In this document: positions 47,665 to 56,610 of the stretch, piece after piece
Numbering within the stretch: the stretch's first letter is position 1
Layout: every line of letters starts with the position of its first letter
Source: Streptosporangium amethystogenes
GTDB lineage: Bacteria > Actinomycetota > Actinomycetes > Streptosporangiales > Streptosporangiaceae
DNA length: 64,000 nucleotides
Direction: 5' to 3'
Assembly (NCBI RefSeq): GCF_000721075.1
Contig: NZ_JOEQ01000003.1
Location: 124,001 to 188,000, forward strand
Position numbers and translations under genes: made by a program
The notes under the pieces: generated by a model
Seen by the model: only the letters and a program-made list of their open reading frames with translations
The model's database searches: none
What the model was told of the DNA's origin: nothing

Positions 47665-48750
47665 GTGGCAGCAATGTACAAAGGGCTCGACGAACGCCGC
47701 AGGGACGTCCTCGCCGCCGTCGCACCGGGCACCGCCCTGCGCGACGGCCTGGAGCGCATCCTGCGAGGGCACACCGGCGGCCTGATCGTGCTCGGATACG
47801 ACAGCACCGTCGAGGAGATCTGCAGCGGCGGGTTCGAGCTGGACGTCGAGTTCTCCGCGACACGGCTGCGCGAGCTGGCCAAGATGGACGGCGCCATCGT
47901 CCTCAACTCCGGCGACCTGCGGATCGTGCGCGCGGCCGTGCACCTGATGCCTGATCCGTCCCTGCCCACCGACGAGTCGGGCACCCGGCACCGCACCGCC
48001 CAGCGGGTGGCCCTTCAGACATCCTTTCCGGTCATCTCCCTCAGCAAGTCCATGCGGATCATCGCCCTCTATCTCGACGGCATCCGCTACGTGGTGGAGG
48101 AGTCGTCGGTCATCCTGTCCAAGTCCAACCAGGCCCTGGCCACGCTGGAGCGCTACAAACTCCGTCTGGACGAGGTCTCCGGCACACTCTCGGCGCTGGA
48201 GATCGAGGATCTGGTGACGGTCCGCGACATCGCGGTGGTCGCCCAGCGGCTGGAGATGGTCAGGCGCATCTCCGAGGAGATCGCGGGCTACGTGGTGGAG
48301 CTCGGCACTGACGGCCGTCTGCTCTCCCTGCAGCTGGACGAGCTCGTGGCCGGCACGGAGAGCGACCTCGAACTGATCGTGCGCGACTACCTGCCCGTGA
48401 CGGGCCGCCGCCCACGCAAGTTCGCCGAGGCGCTCCACGAGCTCGACCAGCTCTCCTCCGCCGACCTGCTCGACCTCTCGGTCGTCGCCCAGATCCTCGG
48501 TCACTCGGGCAACGACGCCCTGGAGACACCGGTGAGCCCCAGGGGCTACCGCCTGCTGGCCAAGGTTCCGCGCCTGCCGGGCACGGTGGTCGAGCGCCTC
48601 GTCGACCAGTTCGCCAGCCTGCAGAAGCTGCTGGCCGCCAGCATCGGCGACCTCCAGGAGGTGGGCGGGGTGGGCGAGGCCAGGGCCCGCCACATCCGCG
48701 AGGGCCTGTCCCGGCTGGCCGAGTCGTCCATCCTGGAACGCTACGTGTGA
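47665..48750 (+). CDS. disA: DNA integrity scanning diadenylate cyclase DisA
   Basis: A 361-aa DisA: the N-terminal DAC domain with DGA (75-77) and RHR (108-110) that makes c-di-AMP from two ATP, a linker, and a C-terminal helix-hairpin-helix DNA-binding domain ([25 protein letters not shown]). Synthesis is arrested at branched DNA. GTG 47665 is chosen; ATG 47674 is an alternative. Adjacent to radA, whose product inhibits DisA in several bacteria. Confidence 0.97.
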   Translation: MAAMYKGLDERRRDVLAAVAPGTALRDGLERILRGHTGGLIVLGYDSTVEEICSGGFELDVEFSATRLRELAKMDGAIVLNSGDLRIVRAAVHLMPDPSLPTDESGTRHRTAQRVALQTSFPVISLSKSMRIIALYLDGIRYVVEESSVILSKSNQALATLERYKLRLDEVSGTLSALEIEDLVTVRDIAVVAQRLEMVRRISEEIAGYVVELGTDGRLLSLQLDELVAGTESDLELIVRDYLPVTGRRPRKFAEALHELDQLSSADLLDLSVVAQILGHSGNDALETPVSPRGYRLLAKVPRLPGTVVERLVDQFASLQKLLAASIGDLQEVGGVGEARARHIREGLSRLAESSILERYV

Positions 48751-48923
48751 CAGACCCCCGGCCTCGCCGGGTCCTTCCGGTACGCCTCGCCCGGCGGCCT
48801 GGACCGGCGGGGGCCGCCGGTTCCCCCGGCGCCGGTGCGGTGACCGCGAACCTCGGCCGGTTCTCCGGCCGCCGTCTCGCGGAAGCGGCCCTTCGGTGCC
48901 CCGGGGCACGCAGACGGACATCG

Positions 48924-49622
48924 CTAGCGAAGGTGGAAGACAGCCTTGCGGCTCCTCAGACCGGGGGCGTGAACCACCGCGACGTAGGTACCGGGACGCG
49001 CGGCGGTGCGGTCGGCGGTGCAGTCGTTCCCGGACCTGCGGCGGTCCCACACCAGCTCCCGGACATAGGGGATGCCCCGGTCGAGCTTGCGGATGTTCTC
49101 GGTCTCACCGCTGACACAGTCGGAGGAGGACCACACACGGTCGTCACCGGAGGTGATGCGCACCTCCATGGTGCGCGGCCCCACGTCCGTGGTGCACATC
49201 ACCTTGCCGACATTGACGAGGGTGAGAATGAACCTGGGCCGGATGCCCGGCGGGTAGACCGTCCCCTGGCCCTCCATGCTCAGTACGAGCTGCGGGGAGG
49301 TGCAGGCCTCACCGGGGCGCCGGGGCCTGGGGGCCGCCTTGCTCTCCCTCGGCTCCGGGATCGGGCTCACGGAGGGGCTTATGGGCGGGCTCACGGACGG
49401 CGAGGGGATGACCGTCACGGTCGGCAGGATGGCCAGCAGCGGGTCCGGCGCGTCCTTCTCGGCGGCCGAGGTGCCTTTCTCCCGGGCGTCCTGCGGCCCG
49501 CTCGTCGACGAGCAGGCCCACGCCACGACGGCGACCACCACGAGCACACCGACGAGCGCGGCCATCCGGCGCCGCCAGTAGATGTCAGCTCCGATATCGC
49601 TACGGAACGTGTCGGGATCCAT
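48924..49622 (-). CDS. Single-pass membrane protein with extracytoplasmic domain
   Basis: A 232-aa protein from ATG 49622: a short cytoplasmic start (MDPDTFRSDIGADIYWRRRM), a transmembrane helix (about 20-38), a Pro/Ser linker (VIPSPSVSPPISPSVSP) and an extracytoplasmic beta-rich domain with five cysteines that could form disulfides. It resembles the conserved anchored proteins found next to disA/mutY in Streptosporangiales and Streptomyces; no function is known. It is convergent with disA. Confidence 0.8.
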   Translation of the reverse strand: MDPDTFRSDIGADIYWRRRMAALVGVLVVVAVVAWACSSTSGPQDAREKGTSAAEKDAPDPLLAILPTVTVIPSPSVSPPISPSVSPIPEPRESKAAPRPRRPGEACTSPQLVLSMEGQGTVYPPGIRPRFILTLVNVGKVMCTTDVGPRTMEVRITSGDDRVWSSSDCVSGETENIRKLDRGIPYVRELVWDRRRSGNDCTADRTAARPGTYVAVVHAPGLRSRKAVFHLR

Positions 49623-49756
49623 ACCGACAGTATGGTTAGTCCGCGCGGACCACAGGGGGAGACCCGCCGCTACCGTCCCCGTTTCGGCCACCGATCACCG
49701 CCAGAAGGCAGGTGAAGGAGGGGCAAGGGGACCTGATCCCGCACTATCGTCAAAAG

Positions 49757-50632
<876 letters not shown>

Positions 50633-50845
50633 GCGCGCCACGCTCTCCCGTAACAGCGCGAGCATCGAAATCGAGCCGGGAACGACAGCCATATGCCGTG
50701 GCCGGCCGTGCAACTCGACGCCTACCACGCGCTCTGCGCCGAGCTGCGCCGGAGTTCAACCCGCCCACGGCCAGGGTGACGGTCAGCCGCCGAGCCTCGG
50801 CTTGCGGCCTGAACCTCGCAGGAGGACCTACGCTGTGTCGCTGGG
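50633..50845. other. Gap at the left border of the accessory island
   Basis: There is no supported gene. A short frame from 50694 (MPWPAVQLDAYHALCAELRR) looks like a broken protein remnant. The composition begins to change here from the very high GC of mutY to the lower GC of the island genes that follow. Confidence 0.4.
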
Positions 50846-51811
50846 TCACCAGCCGGTGCGGTACATCGTCCATGCGATGGCAGCAGCAGCCGCTCGGCGT
50901 TGGTAGCCGCGAAGGTTCGGGACGCCCGGCGGCGCGGGCTGCCGACTCATCCGGGTCCAGTACCCGGCGAACGATGCCGCATAGCTGGTGATCACTTCTG
51001 GTAGGGCGAAATCCCAGGCCGGGACACCGATCAGCGTTTTCTCCGCCGACACTGGAGAATGGCCCGCCATGATCATATGAGGAACGAGGTCAGCGATGTC
51101 CTGCCAGGCGGCTCCCCGGCTAGGTTGTGCCCAGTCCACGACGAACACGACCTCGCCTGCAGTGGCGATCATGTTGTCGGGGCGAATGTCGCCGTGAATC
51201 AGGGTGGAACCGTCAGCATGCTGTGCCCAGTGGGTTTCCAGCTCCGATAGATCGCACAGGTGACGTCGTTCCCAGCCGCCGAGGTCGGCCGGCGGGCAGG
51301 TGACCAGTTCACGCCAGCCATGCAGGAGGGAAACGCGAGTGGTGGAGGCCGATGGGAGGTCGGACAGCGGGGAGGGCGTCAGTAGTTCCACCAGGCCGGA
51401 TACGGCCGTGACGACAGCGGGGACATCGGCCGAGCCCGGCGACAGATCGGGGTGGCGACCATCGAGGTCTTCGAAGATCAGAACGATCCACCCCGCCGAT
51501 GCGTCGTACCACCGTAGACGTGGAGTCGGCGCGGTGGCGGGGAGGTCGGCGGAGGTCGCAGCCTCGGTCAGGTACTTGCCGGACAGGACATGATCGTCCG
51601 GGATGGCCTTGATGAACACCCGGTCGTCGTTAGCCAGACCGAGACGTGCGGCGACTCCGGGTGTGAAGCCTCCCCCTTGGACATCGGCGGTGACGACGGC
51701 GGAACCGAGATGAGCAGTGATGGAGTTCCGCAGGTTCCTGGGAAGCTCTTCCCAGGACGGCCGTATCGCGGTGGCGCCGAGCGGCGGGTGGTCGTACGAG
51801 GCAGGCGACAT
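50846..51811 (-). CDS. Aminoglycoside phosphotransferase (APH)-family kinase
   Basis: A 321-aa protein kinase-fold phosphotransferase. The catalytic loop IHGDIRPDN (H206, D208, N213), the metal aspartate in VVDW (D226), the ATP lysine in VFIKA (K68) and hinge FEDL are all present, so it should be active. The ATG at 51811 has AAGGGG 8 nt upstream. The gene is the last of a leftward set with a nucleotidyltransferase and an Asp/Asn hydroxylase-like gene. The family also covers antibiotic-resistance and small-molecule kinases; the context points to a small-molecule or peptide substrate, not specifically an aminoglycoside. Confidence 0.85.
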   Translation of the reverse strand: MSPASYDHPPLGATAIRPSWEELPRNLRNSITAHLGSAVVTADVQGGGFTPGVAARLGLANDDRVFIKAIPDDHVLSGKYLTEAATSADLPATAPTPRLRWYDASAGWIVLIFEDLDGRHPDLSPGSADVPAVVTAVSGLVELLTPSPLSDLPSASTTRVSLLHGWRELVTCPPADLGGWERRHLCDLSELETHWAQHADGSTLIHGDIRPDNMIATAGEVVFVVDWAQPSRGAAWQDIADLVPHMIMAGHSPVSAEKTLIGVPAWDFALPEVITSYAASFAGYWTRMSRQPAPPGVPNLRGYQRRAAAAAIAWTMYRTGW

Positions 51812-51971
51812 GGGAAAACCCCTTCGTGTCGGTCGGGCAGAGCGCAAAAGCACGCACCGGACAGGATGAGGAGGTTCCTCGTTATCCCTGTCCGGCGCTG
51901 ATAGCTCGCCGTCCCGTGTGAAGAGGCATGTCGTTCACGGTATCGCGTGGCGACGGCTGATGGTCGTGCGC

Positions 51972-52847
51972 TCAGTCGAGGTCGAGGTGGTAGCGGTAGG
52001 CGTCGATGGACAGACACAGCCCCTCGACGGCATGCGGGGCTGCACGGTGGGCGAGTGCGAGGATGCGTTCCAGTGTTTCGGCCAGGGACTCGTGGGTGGG
52101 CAGCGGCGGGGAAGCGATCAGCGCTTCCAGCTCCCGCAGACAGGCCCGGCCGATGGGTGTGGTGCCGATGTCGGTGTCGAGGTGGTACCAGCCGTAGAAC
52201 GCCGTCTGCGGGGAAAGCGCAGTCCGGACCAGGGTGCGCGCGGCGGTGTGAAGCATGTGCGTTTCGGCGTAGGCCATGAACCGCTGCCCCCGAATGATCC
52301 GCTTGTGGATCATCCAGCTCAGCGCCAGCATCTCGATGATGAGCTGCTCGCAGGTGGGCGGCACCGCCATGCGGTCGGCGATGAACTGAGTCACAGCCGG
52401 TTCGGGGGTGGTGTCGTTGGCCTGCGCGGTGTAGATGATCTGCCTGCGGGTGAAGGCGGCGATGCTCTCGATCTGGTCGGACGGGGCCAGGTACAGGTCG
52501 AGCTGGTAGAGCTTGCCGTCGTACTCGACCAGGTGGACGTAGCCGAGCCCGCCCATTCGGGGAACGATCGTGTCGAACCAGCCGGGCATGATCGCACCGA
52601 GCTGCGTGGCGGCGAGGGCATCGTGCATGGTGACGAAATCGATGTACGCCGAGGGGGCGATGCCGATGACAAGGTCCACGTCGGACAGCCGATCGGAAGT
52701 GCCCCGGGCGAAAGAGCCGCGCACGAGCAGGTGAGTGACGAAGGAACTGGTGGCCAGGAAGTCGGTGACGTTCTCCATGATGGTGAACTGGCGGGGCCGG
52801 TTCGCTGCCGCGAGCCGGTCGATGGCGTCCAGGCAAATAGCGGGCAT
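51972..52847 (-). CDS. Nucleotidyltransferase-domain protein
   Basis: A 291-aa protein with a pol-beta-type nucleotidyltransferase domain. The motif GSFARGTSDRLSDVDLVI (about 44-61) keeps the G-S and the two metal aspartates (D56, D58), so catalysis is plausible. A helical C-terminal half follows. It resembles aminoglycoside-adenylyltransferase-like and MNT-type proteins, without a clear subfamily. It is 13 bp downstream of the hydroxylase-like gene, so the two are co-transcribed. Confidence 0.83.
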   Translation of the reverse strand: MPAICLDAIDRLAAANRPRQFTIMENVTDFLATSSFVTHLLVRGSFARGTSDRLSDVDLVIGIAPSAYIDFVTMHDALAATQLGAIMPGWFDTIVPRMGGLGYVHLVEYDGKLYQLDLYLAPSDQIESIAAFTRRQIIYTAQANDTTPEPAVTQFIADRMAVPPTCEQLIIEMLALSWMIHKRIIRGQRFMAYAETHMLHTAARTLVRTALSPQTAFYGWYHLDTDIGTTPIGRACLRELEALIASPPLPTHESLAETLERILALAHRAAPHAVEGLCLSIDAYRYHLDLD

Positions 52848-52860
52848 GGGGTGTCCCTTC

Positions 52861-53688
52861 TCACGCAGTGAGGCCGAGCAGGATGGATTTCCGACTCCGC
52901 CATCTCTGGGCGATGTCGGGGGCGCCGATGGCGTCGTACATGTCGCTGATCAGGTCGTAGGCTCTGCCCTCGGGCAGGGAGTGCTTGAAGAACAACCGCA
53001 GCAGGTGCTGCTCGGCGGCCTGGGAGTAGCCGAGCCGGGCGAGACATATCGCCTGGTCGAGCTGTTGCTGAAGCGATTCGCCGTGCAGGGGCGGTAGGTG
53101 ACGAACGTAGTTGTCAGGAAGCTGCTGGTCAGCGATGAGGGCGTCGAGTTCGGCGCTGGTGTAGCAGTCGAGAATCAAGTGGATACGGGTAGGCCCGTAC
53201 AGGTTGCAAGCGCCGTGGACGAAAGTCGGAGTGAGCCTCCACAGAGCACCGGCCGCCAGATGCACAGCAGACCCGGCCAGAACCAGAAAGGCCGAGGGGC
53301 TGGTGACGATGGGGATGTGCAGGCGGTAGCGCTCAACCGATTGCAGCTCTCCGTAGTCGCGGTGTTCCCACAGGAAGGAGCCGGGAGTTAGCCGGGCGAT
53401 CCGCGCCCACATGTAGTGAAAGCCGAGCCCGGACAGGAGCTGTTTCGTGGCGGGCATCGAGGCGAGCACGCTGGTCTCGACTGGCTCACAGTCGGTGATG
53501 GTTACGTCGGTGGCCACGCCGCTGGCGTTCAGCAGCGACAGCGTCCCCCAGCCGCCGGACTGGTAATCGCCGTACTCGGTGACCCACCCATCCGGAACCG
53601 TGAGCGTCTCGTGGCGGACACGCTCCAGGAGCGCGGCATCGAGGGCGCCGCTGGTGCAGGCGACTTGCTGGGTGAGCAAGGTTGTCAT
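52861..53688 (-). CDS. Aspartyl/asparaginyl beta-hydroxylase-like dioxygenase
   Basis: A 275-aa protein. The central double-stranded beta-helix matches the Asp/Asn beta-hydroxylase fold: H109-x-D111 in WEHRDYGE, R122 and H124 in RYRLHIPI, H158 in FVHGACN, and R168/H170 in RIHLILD, so Fe(II) and 2-oxoglutarate binding look intact. A helical C-terminal segment (about 205-275) resembles TPR repeats. GGGGAGG lies 6 nt before the ATG at 53688. It is the first gene of the leftward hydroxylase-nucleotidyltransferase-kinase group. Hydroxylation of a peptide or amino acid is inferred; no substrate is evident. Confidence 0.8.
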   Translation of the reverse strand: MTTLLTQQVACTSGALDAALLERVRHETLTVPDGWVTEYGDYQSGGWGTLSLLNASGVATDVTITDCEPVETSVLASMPATKQLLSGLGFHYMWARIARLTPGSFLWEHRDYGELQSVERYRLHIPIVTSPSAFLVLAGSAVHLAAGALWRLTPTFVHGACNLYGPTRIHLILDCYTSAELDALIADQQLPDNYVRHLPPLHGESLQQQLDQAICLARLGYSQAAEQHLLRLFFKHSLPEGRAYDLISDMYDAIGAPDIAQRWRSRKSILLGLTA

Positions 53689-53752
53689 GGTGGAACCTCC
53701 CCTTACACATGCGGCCTTCTGGCCGCTGGATGTACGCGGTTGGTCGTGTCCG

Positions 53753-53842
53753 TCCCTGCGGGCGGCCCCTGGTGATGCACACCACCGCCCGCAGGGAGTT
53801 GGGGGCGCGACGGCACTGGAGATCAGGTCTCGCCGTGCCGTC
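53753..53842 (-). terminator. Tandem hairpins between small-protein operon and hydroxylase gene
   Basis: TCCCTGCGGGCGG (53753-53765) and CCGCCCGCAGGGA (53785-53797) form a perfect 13-bp stem whose loop holds a further TGGTG/CACCA stem. GACGGCAC (53809-53816) and GTGCCGTC (53835-53842) form a second hairpin with an inner GAGA/TCTC. Both lie directly downstream of the stop at 53850, so they end or attenuate the small-protein transcript before the hydroxylase gene. Confidence 0.6.
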
Positions 53843-53849
53843 ACGCGGC

Positions 53850-54179
53850 TTAGGGCGGATCTATCGGTTCGGCGTAGTGCTTGCCGAGTAGTTCGGCGAC
53901 GCGGCGCGCGACCTGCGGCATGTTGTCGGTCGGTGCCTGGTCGGCGGGCTCTTCGAGGAAGCAGGCTCCCCAGCAGAAGACCGTGCCCGCCTGGTCGGCC
54001 CATACGGTCAGCTCGGCACTGATCACGAGGCGGGGCTGGCCCTGGTCGTAGGCGATCTCTGGGTAGACGCGGTGGGTGTGCAGTTCGGTGCGCAGGTGCT
54101 TGAGTGCGCTGATGGCACCGGGGCGCCAGATGGCCACGCTCAGCCGGTCGCCTGCCGGGGTGCCGGGGTGCGGGATCAC
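53850..54179 (-). CDS. Small orphan protein, 109 aa
   Basis: A 109-aa acidic/aromatic protein (RLSVAIWRPGAISALKHLRTELHTHRVYPEIAYD and LTVWADQAGTVFCWGACFL). No family is recognised. The start is GTG 54179 because AAGGAGG lies 5-6 nt upstream and the GTG overlaps the preceding stop (GTGA). It is third in a chain of small overlapping genes on the minus strand of the accessory island. Confidence 0.7.
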   Translation of the reverse strand: MIPHPGTPAGDRLSVAIWRPGAISALKHLRTELHTHRVYPEIAYDQGQPRLVISAELTVWADQAGTVFCWGACFLEEPADQAPTDNMPQVARRVAELLGKHYAEPIDPP

Positions 54180-54544
54180 GGGCGCCTCCTTTTCCACGAC
54201 GAGGGGCGTGGCCTCGGGGCTTGCTCGGTATGCGCTGGGAGCAGGGCGCGGGGGTGGGGAACGAGCCCCGGGGTCACCGGGAGTGGCGGCTCCAGGCTGG
54301 CCGCGCCGGGGGGCGGCGTGGCGCCGTATGGTGAGGTCCGCCACAGGTCGACTTCGGTCTGTTGCATGAGGTTCCACAGGGCGATGGCGCTTTGCGCGTA
54401 GACGATGCGGCATTCCTGAGGGTCGGTGCATTGCCAGGCTTCGAAGCGGCGGTGGCGCAGGCTCCAGATGACGAACCAGTCGGGTGCGTGCTGTTGGACC
54501 TGCTGGGCGGCTCGGGCCGCGTCGAGGTCAGCGAGGGTCAACAT
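54176..54544 (-). CDS. Small orphan protein, 122 aa
   Basis: A 122-aa protein, N-terminally helical (LADLDAARAAQQVQQHAPDWFVIWSLRHRRFEAWQC) with a proline-rich C-terminal 45 residues. No family is recognised; the tryptophan content is high, as in the two neighbouring proteins. Its 5' end overlaps the upstream gene and its stop overlaps the next GTG, so the three are translationally coupled. A GTG at 54553 is an alternative start. Confidence 0.65.
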   Translation of the reverse strand: MLTLADLDAARAAQQVQQHAPDWFVIWSLRHRRFEAWQCTDPQECRIVYAQSAIALWNLMQQTEVDLWRTSPYGATPPPGAASLEPPLPVTPGLVPHPRALLPAHTEQAPRPRPSSWKRRRP

Positions 54545-54968
54545 GCTCGGCACCGATCACGTCGGCCAGCAGGGGCAGCCCACCGCGCACCACGTCGGTA
54601 GCCTCCCGCGCACTCAGGATGGCGTGGTGTTCGGCGAGCTGGGTGGCGGCTTCGGCCAGGGTGAGCACGGAGCTGAGGATCGGTGCTCCGGCGTGGTTGA
54701 GTTCGGGGCTGGTCCACCAGAAGCTTTCGCCGTCGGTGTAGGCCAGCAGCCCGTAATGGACGGACACGATGGCGTTGCCGGAGGTGAACTCATGGACGTC
54801 GGCCACGATGCCGTGGACGTCGGCCAGGAGAGCGGCCAGGTCCTCGGCGTGCTGCACGGGGGACAGCCGCTCGGCAGCGGTCGACAACGTGGCGGCGATC
54901 GTCCGAGCGGCGGGACTGCCGCCGCGCCAACCGGTGGGGGCGTCGCCCCGTTCCGGAGTCTCGTTCAT
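54528..54968 (-). CDS. Small orphan protein, 146 aa
   Basis: A 146-aa, mainly helical soluble protein (AARTIAATLSTAAERLSPVQHAEDLAALLADVHGIVADVHEF). No family is recognised. AGGAGG lies 7 nt before the ATG at 54968. It is second in the leftward chain after the Cys-rich protein gene at 55085. Confidence 0.7.
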   Translation of the reverse strand: MNETPERGDAPTGWRGGSPAARTIAATLSTAAERLSPVQHAEDLAALLADVHGIVADVHEFTSGNAIVSVHYGLLAYTDGESFWWTSPELNHAGAPILSSVLTLAEAATQLAEHHAILSAREATDVVRGGLPLLADVIGAEHVDPR

Positions 54969-55084
54969 GCCGCGACCTCCTGACGATACGGGGCGAGTAA
55001 GGGAGAAGGCAGGGAGGTCGGTGGGTGGCCCCGGCCGAGGGCGATGGCCGCCCCGGCCGGAGGATCTGGTGCGGCTGACGCCGC

Positions 55085-55627
55085 TCACCCGCGTCGGGAA
55101 GGTGCGCGAGCTGCTGGAGAGGGGGCGTGTGCTTGCGCGCGCGGGCTGCGACGCAGGCTCGGCGGCGGGCGCACGGGTCTCGGGCGAGTGCCAGGCGGGC
55201 CGCGCGGTCCTGCCGGGTCTCGATGGGGCGGGGCGTCGGCCGTCGTCGCGCCCCGGCGGTGCGACGACGGCGGGGCGGATGTCTGACGGGGGAAGGGCCG
55301 AGATGTGCGCTTGGGCAGCGGCGTCGGCGCGGCCGGGGCGGGCTGCTCAGGGCGGCGCTGCGCGGGCACGAGGGGGATGATCTCGGCGTCGGCGAACGCC
55401 TCGGAGGCGGGCAGCGGGACGCCGAGGCGGCGGGCCTCCAAGCGGACGGCCATCAGCTCCCGGGACGGCTGGGCGTAGTCGTGGTCGGCGCCCTGGCCGG
55501 GGCAGCCGTGCGCGTAGGGGGCGTGCCCGCAGAGGGCGCAGCCCATTGGCATCGGTGAAGCCTCGGCGAAGCAGCCGCAGCCGATTGCCGCAGTCCGGTC
55601 GAGAACTGGGGTATTAGGGTTGTTCAC
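55085..55627 (-). CDS. Cys-rich small protein with Pro/Arg tail
   Basis: A 180-aa protein from GTG 55627. The first 85 residues contain GCGC, CALC and HGCPG cysteine groups that could bind a metal, then a normal-looking helix (SRELMAVRLEARRLGVPLP). The last 80 residues are Pro/Arg-rich and unconvincing, whereas another frame in the same DNA reads protein-like (IETRQDRAARLALAR, then KHTPPLQQLAHLPD), so a frameshift near 55290-55340 is possible. It is first in the leftward unit controlled from 55726. Confidence 0.55.
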   Translation of the reverse strand: MNNPNTPVLDRTAAIGCGCFAEASPMPMGCALCGHAPYAHGCPGQGADHDYAQPSRELMAVRLEARRLGVPLPASEAFADAEIIPLVPAQRRPEQPAPAAPTPLPKRTSRPFPRQTSAPPSSHRRGATTADAPPHRDPAGPRGPPGTRPRPVRPPPSLRRSPRAQAHAPSPAARAPSRRG

Positions 55628-55725
55628 GGGTTAGGAGCGCCTTCCTGATCAAGGGCCTGTTCGGTGTTCTCAGCACCTAGCAGGCCCGATCTTTTCTCTG
55701 ACAGCTCAAGGCGGTACTCTAAACA

Positions 55726-55738
55726 ACAAACGTTTAAC
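55726..55738. promoter_or_regulatory. GntR operator site 1, in the leftward promoter
   Basis: ACAAACGTTTAAC differs by one base from the palindromic site 2. It lies 4 bp upstream of a leftward -10 hexamer TAGAGT (55721-55716, minus strand), i.e. in the promoter spacer of the small-protein operon. Confidence 0.65.
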
Positions 55739-55779
55739 ATCTCCAGCTTGGCGCGACTGAGACCCCACGTCAAGAGATG

Positions 55780-55792
55780 ACAAACGTTTGAC
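55780..55792. promoter_or_regulatory. GntR operator site 2, in the rightward promoter
   Basis: ACAAACGTTTGAC contains the perfect 10-bp palindrome CAAACGTTTG. It lies 3 bp upstream of a rightward -10 hexamer TATGCT (55796-55801) and 40 bp before the gntR ATG. The mirror arrangement with site 1 implies one regulator controlling both directions. Confidence 0.7.
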
Positions 55793-55831
55793 CCTTATGC
55801 TGAGGTAGCTGCGAGAGAGGAAGACTGGATC

Positions 55832-56578
55832 ATGAAGTTCACATACAGGGACATAGCCGAAGACCTACGTAAGTTGATCCGGAGTGGAACCTACGCTCCC
55901 GGTAAGACTCTGCCGTCCGAGACAGCCCTCGCCTCGGACTACGGCGTCTCTCGTAGCCTGGTGAACAAGGCGTTGCAGCTCCTGGCCGCTGAAGGCCTGG
56001 TACGTCCCCGGCAGGGAGACGGGACCCGAGTGACTTGGCTTCCGCCCCTGTCTCGGTCCGGCGCCCGCTATCGGCGCGACACGCGTGAGCACGAAGGAGC
56101 GAAAGGAGCGTTCGACGCTGAGATCCGTGCCATCGGCCTGGAACCGCAGCATGAGATCGCGGTTACGCGGACGACCGCTCCGAACGACATCTCCGCCCTC
56201 TTCGGCCTCTCGGAGATCACCGTGGTGCGCCGGTCACGTCGCCTGCTTGCCTCCGGTATACCCGTGAGCCTCGTCATTTCCTATATGCCTGCTGACATCG
56301 CGGTCGGCACCGCGCTCGAAGAGCCTGAGCCGGTGATCGTCGGGGGCATCAAGTCCCTGTACGCCAGTCTCGGTCATCCTCAGGTAGAGGCAGACGAGCG
56401 GATCTTGGTTCGCCTCCCAACCGACGAAGAGGCGGAGAAGCTGGAGATCAGTGCCGAAAGGCCGGTCTTCGACATTCTTCACACGGGGCGCATGGCTGAC
56501 GGCCGGACCGTGGAAGTGACCACGACCGTCACGCCCACCAGCTACCTGATCATCGAATCCACGTTCCCTCTCACCTGA
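55832..56578 (+). CDS. GntR family regulator of the accessory island
   Basis: A 248-aa GntR/HutC-type regulator: winged HTH KFTYRDIAEDLRKLIRSGTYAPGKTLPSETALASDYGVSRSLVNKALQLLAAEGLV, then a UTRA ligand domain (GLEPQHEIAVTRTTAP and PVFDILHTGRMADGRTVEVTTTV). It resembles KorSA-type GntR proteins of actinobacterial mobile elements. Its GC content and codon use are lower than those of the surrounding core genes. It is divergent from the small-protein operon and is 32 bp upstream of the decarboxylase gene, which it should co-transcribe. Confidence 0.9.
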   Translation: MKFTYRDIAEDLRKLIRSGTYAPGKTLPSETALASDYGVSRSLVNKALQLLAAEGLVRPRQGDGTRVTWLPPLSRSGARYRRDTREHEGAKGAFDAEIRAIGLEPQHEIAVTRTTAPNDISALFGLSEITVVRRSRRLLASGIPVSLVISYMPADIAVGTALEEPEPVIVGGIKSLYASLGHPQVEADERILVRLPTDEEAEKLEISAERPVFDILHTGRMADGRTVEVTTTVTPTSYLIIESTFPLT

Positions 56579-56610
56579 TCCTCGGCATCCCACATCGATC
56601 GGAGATTTTT

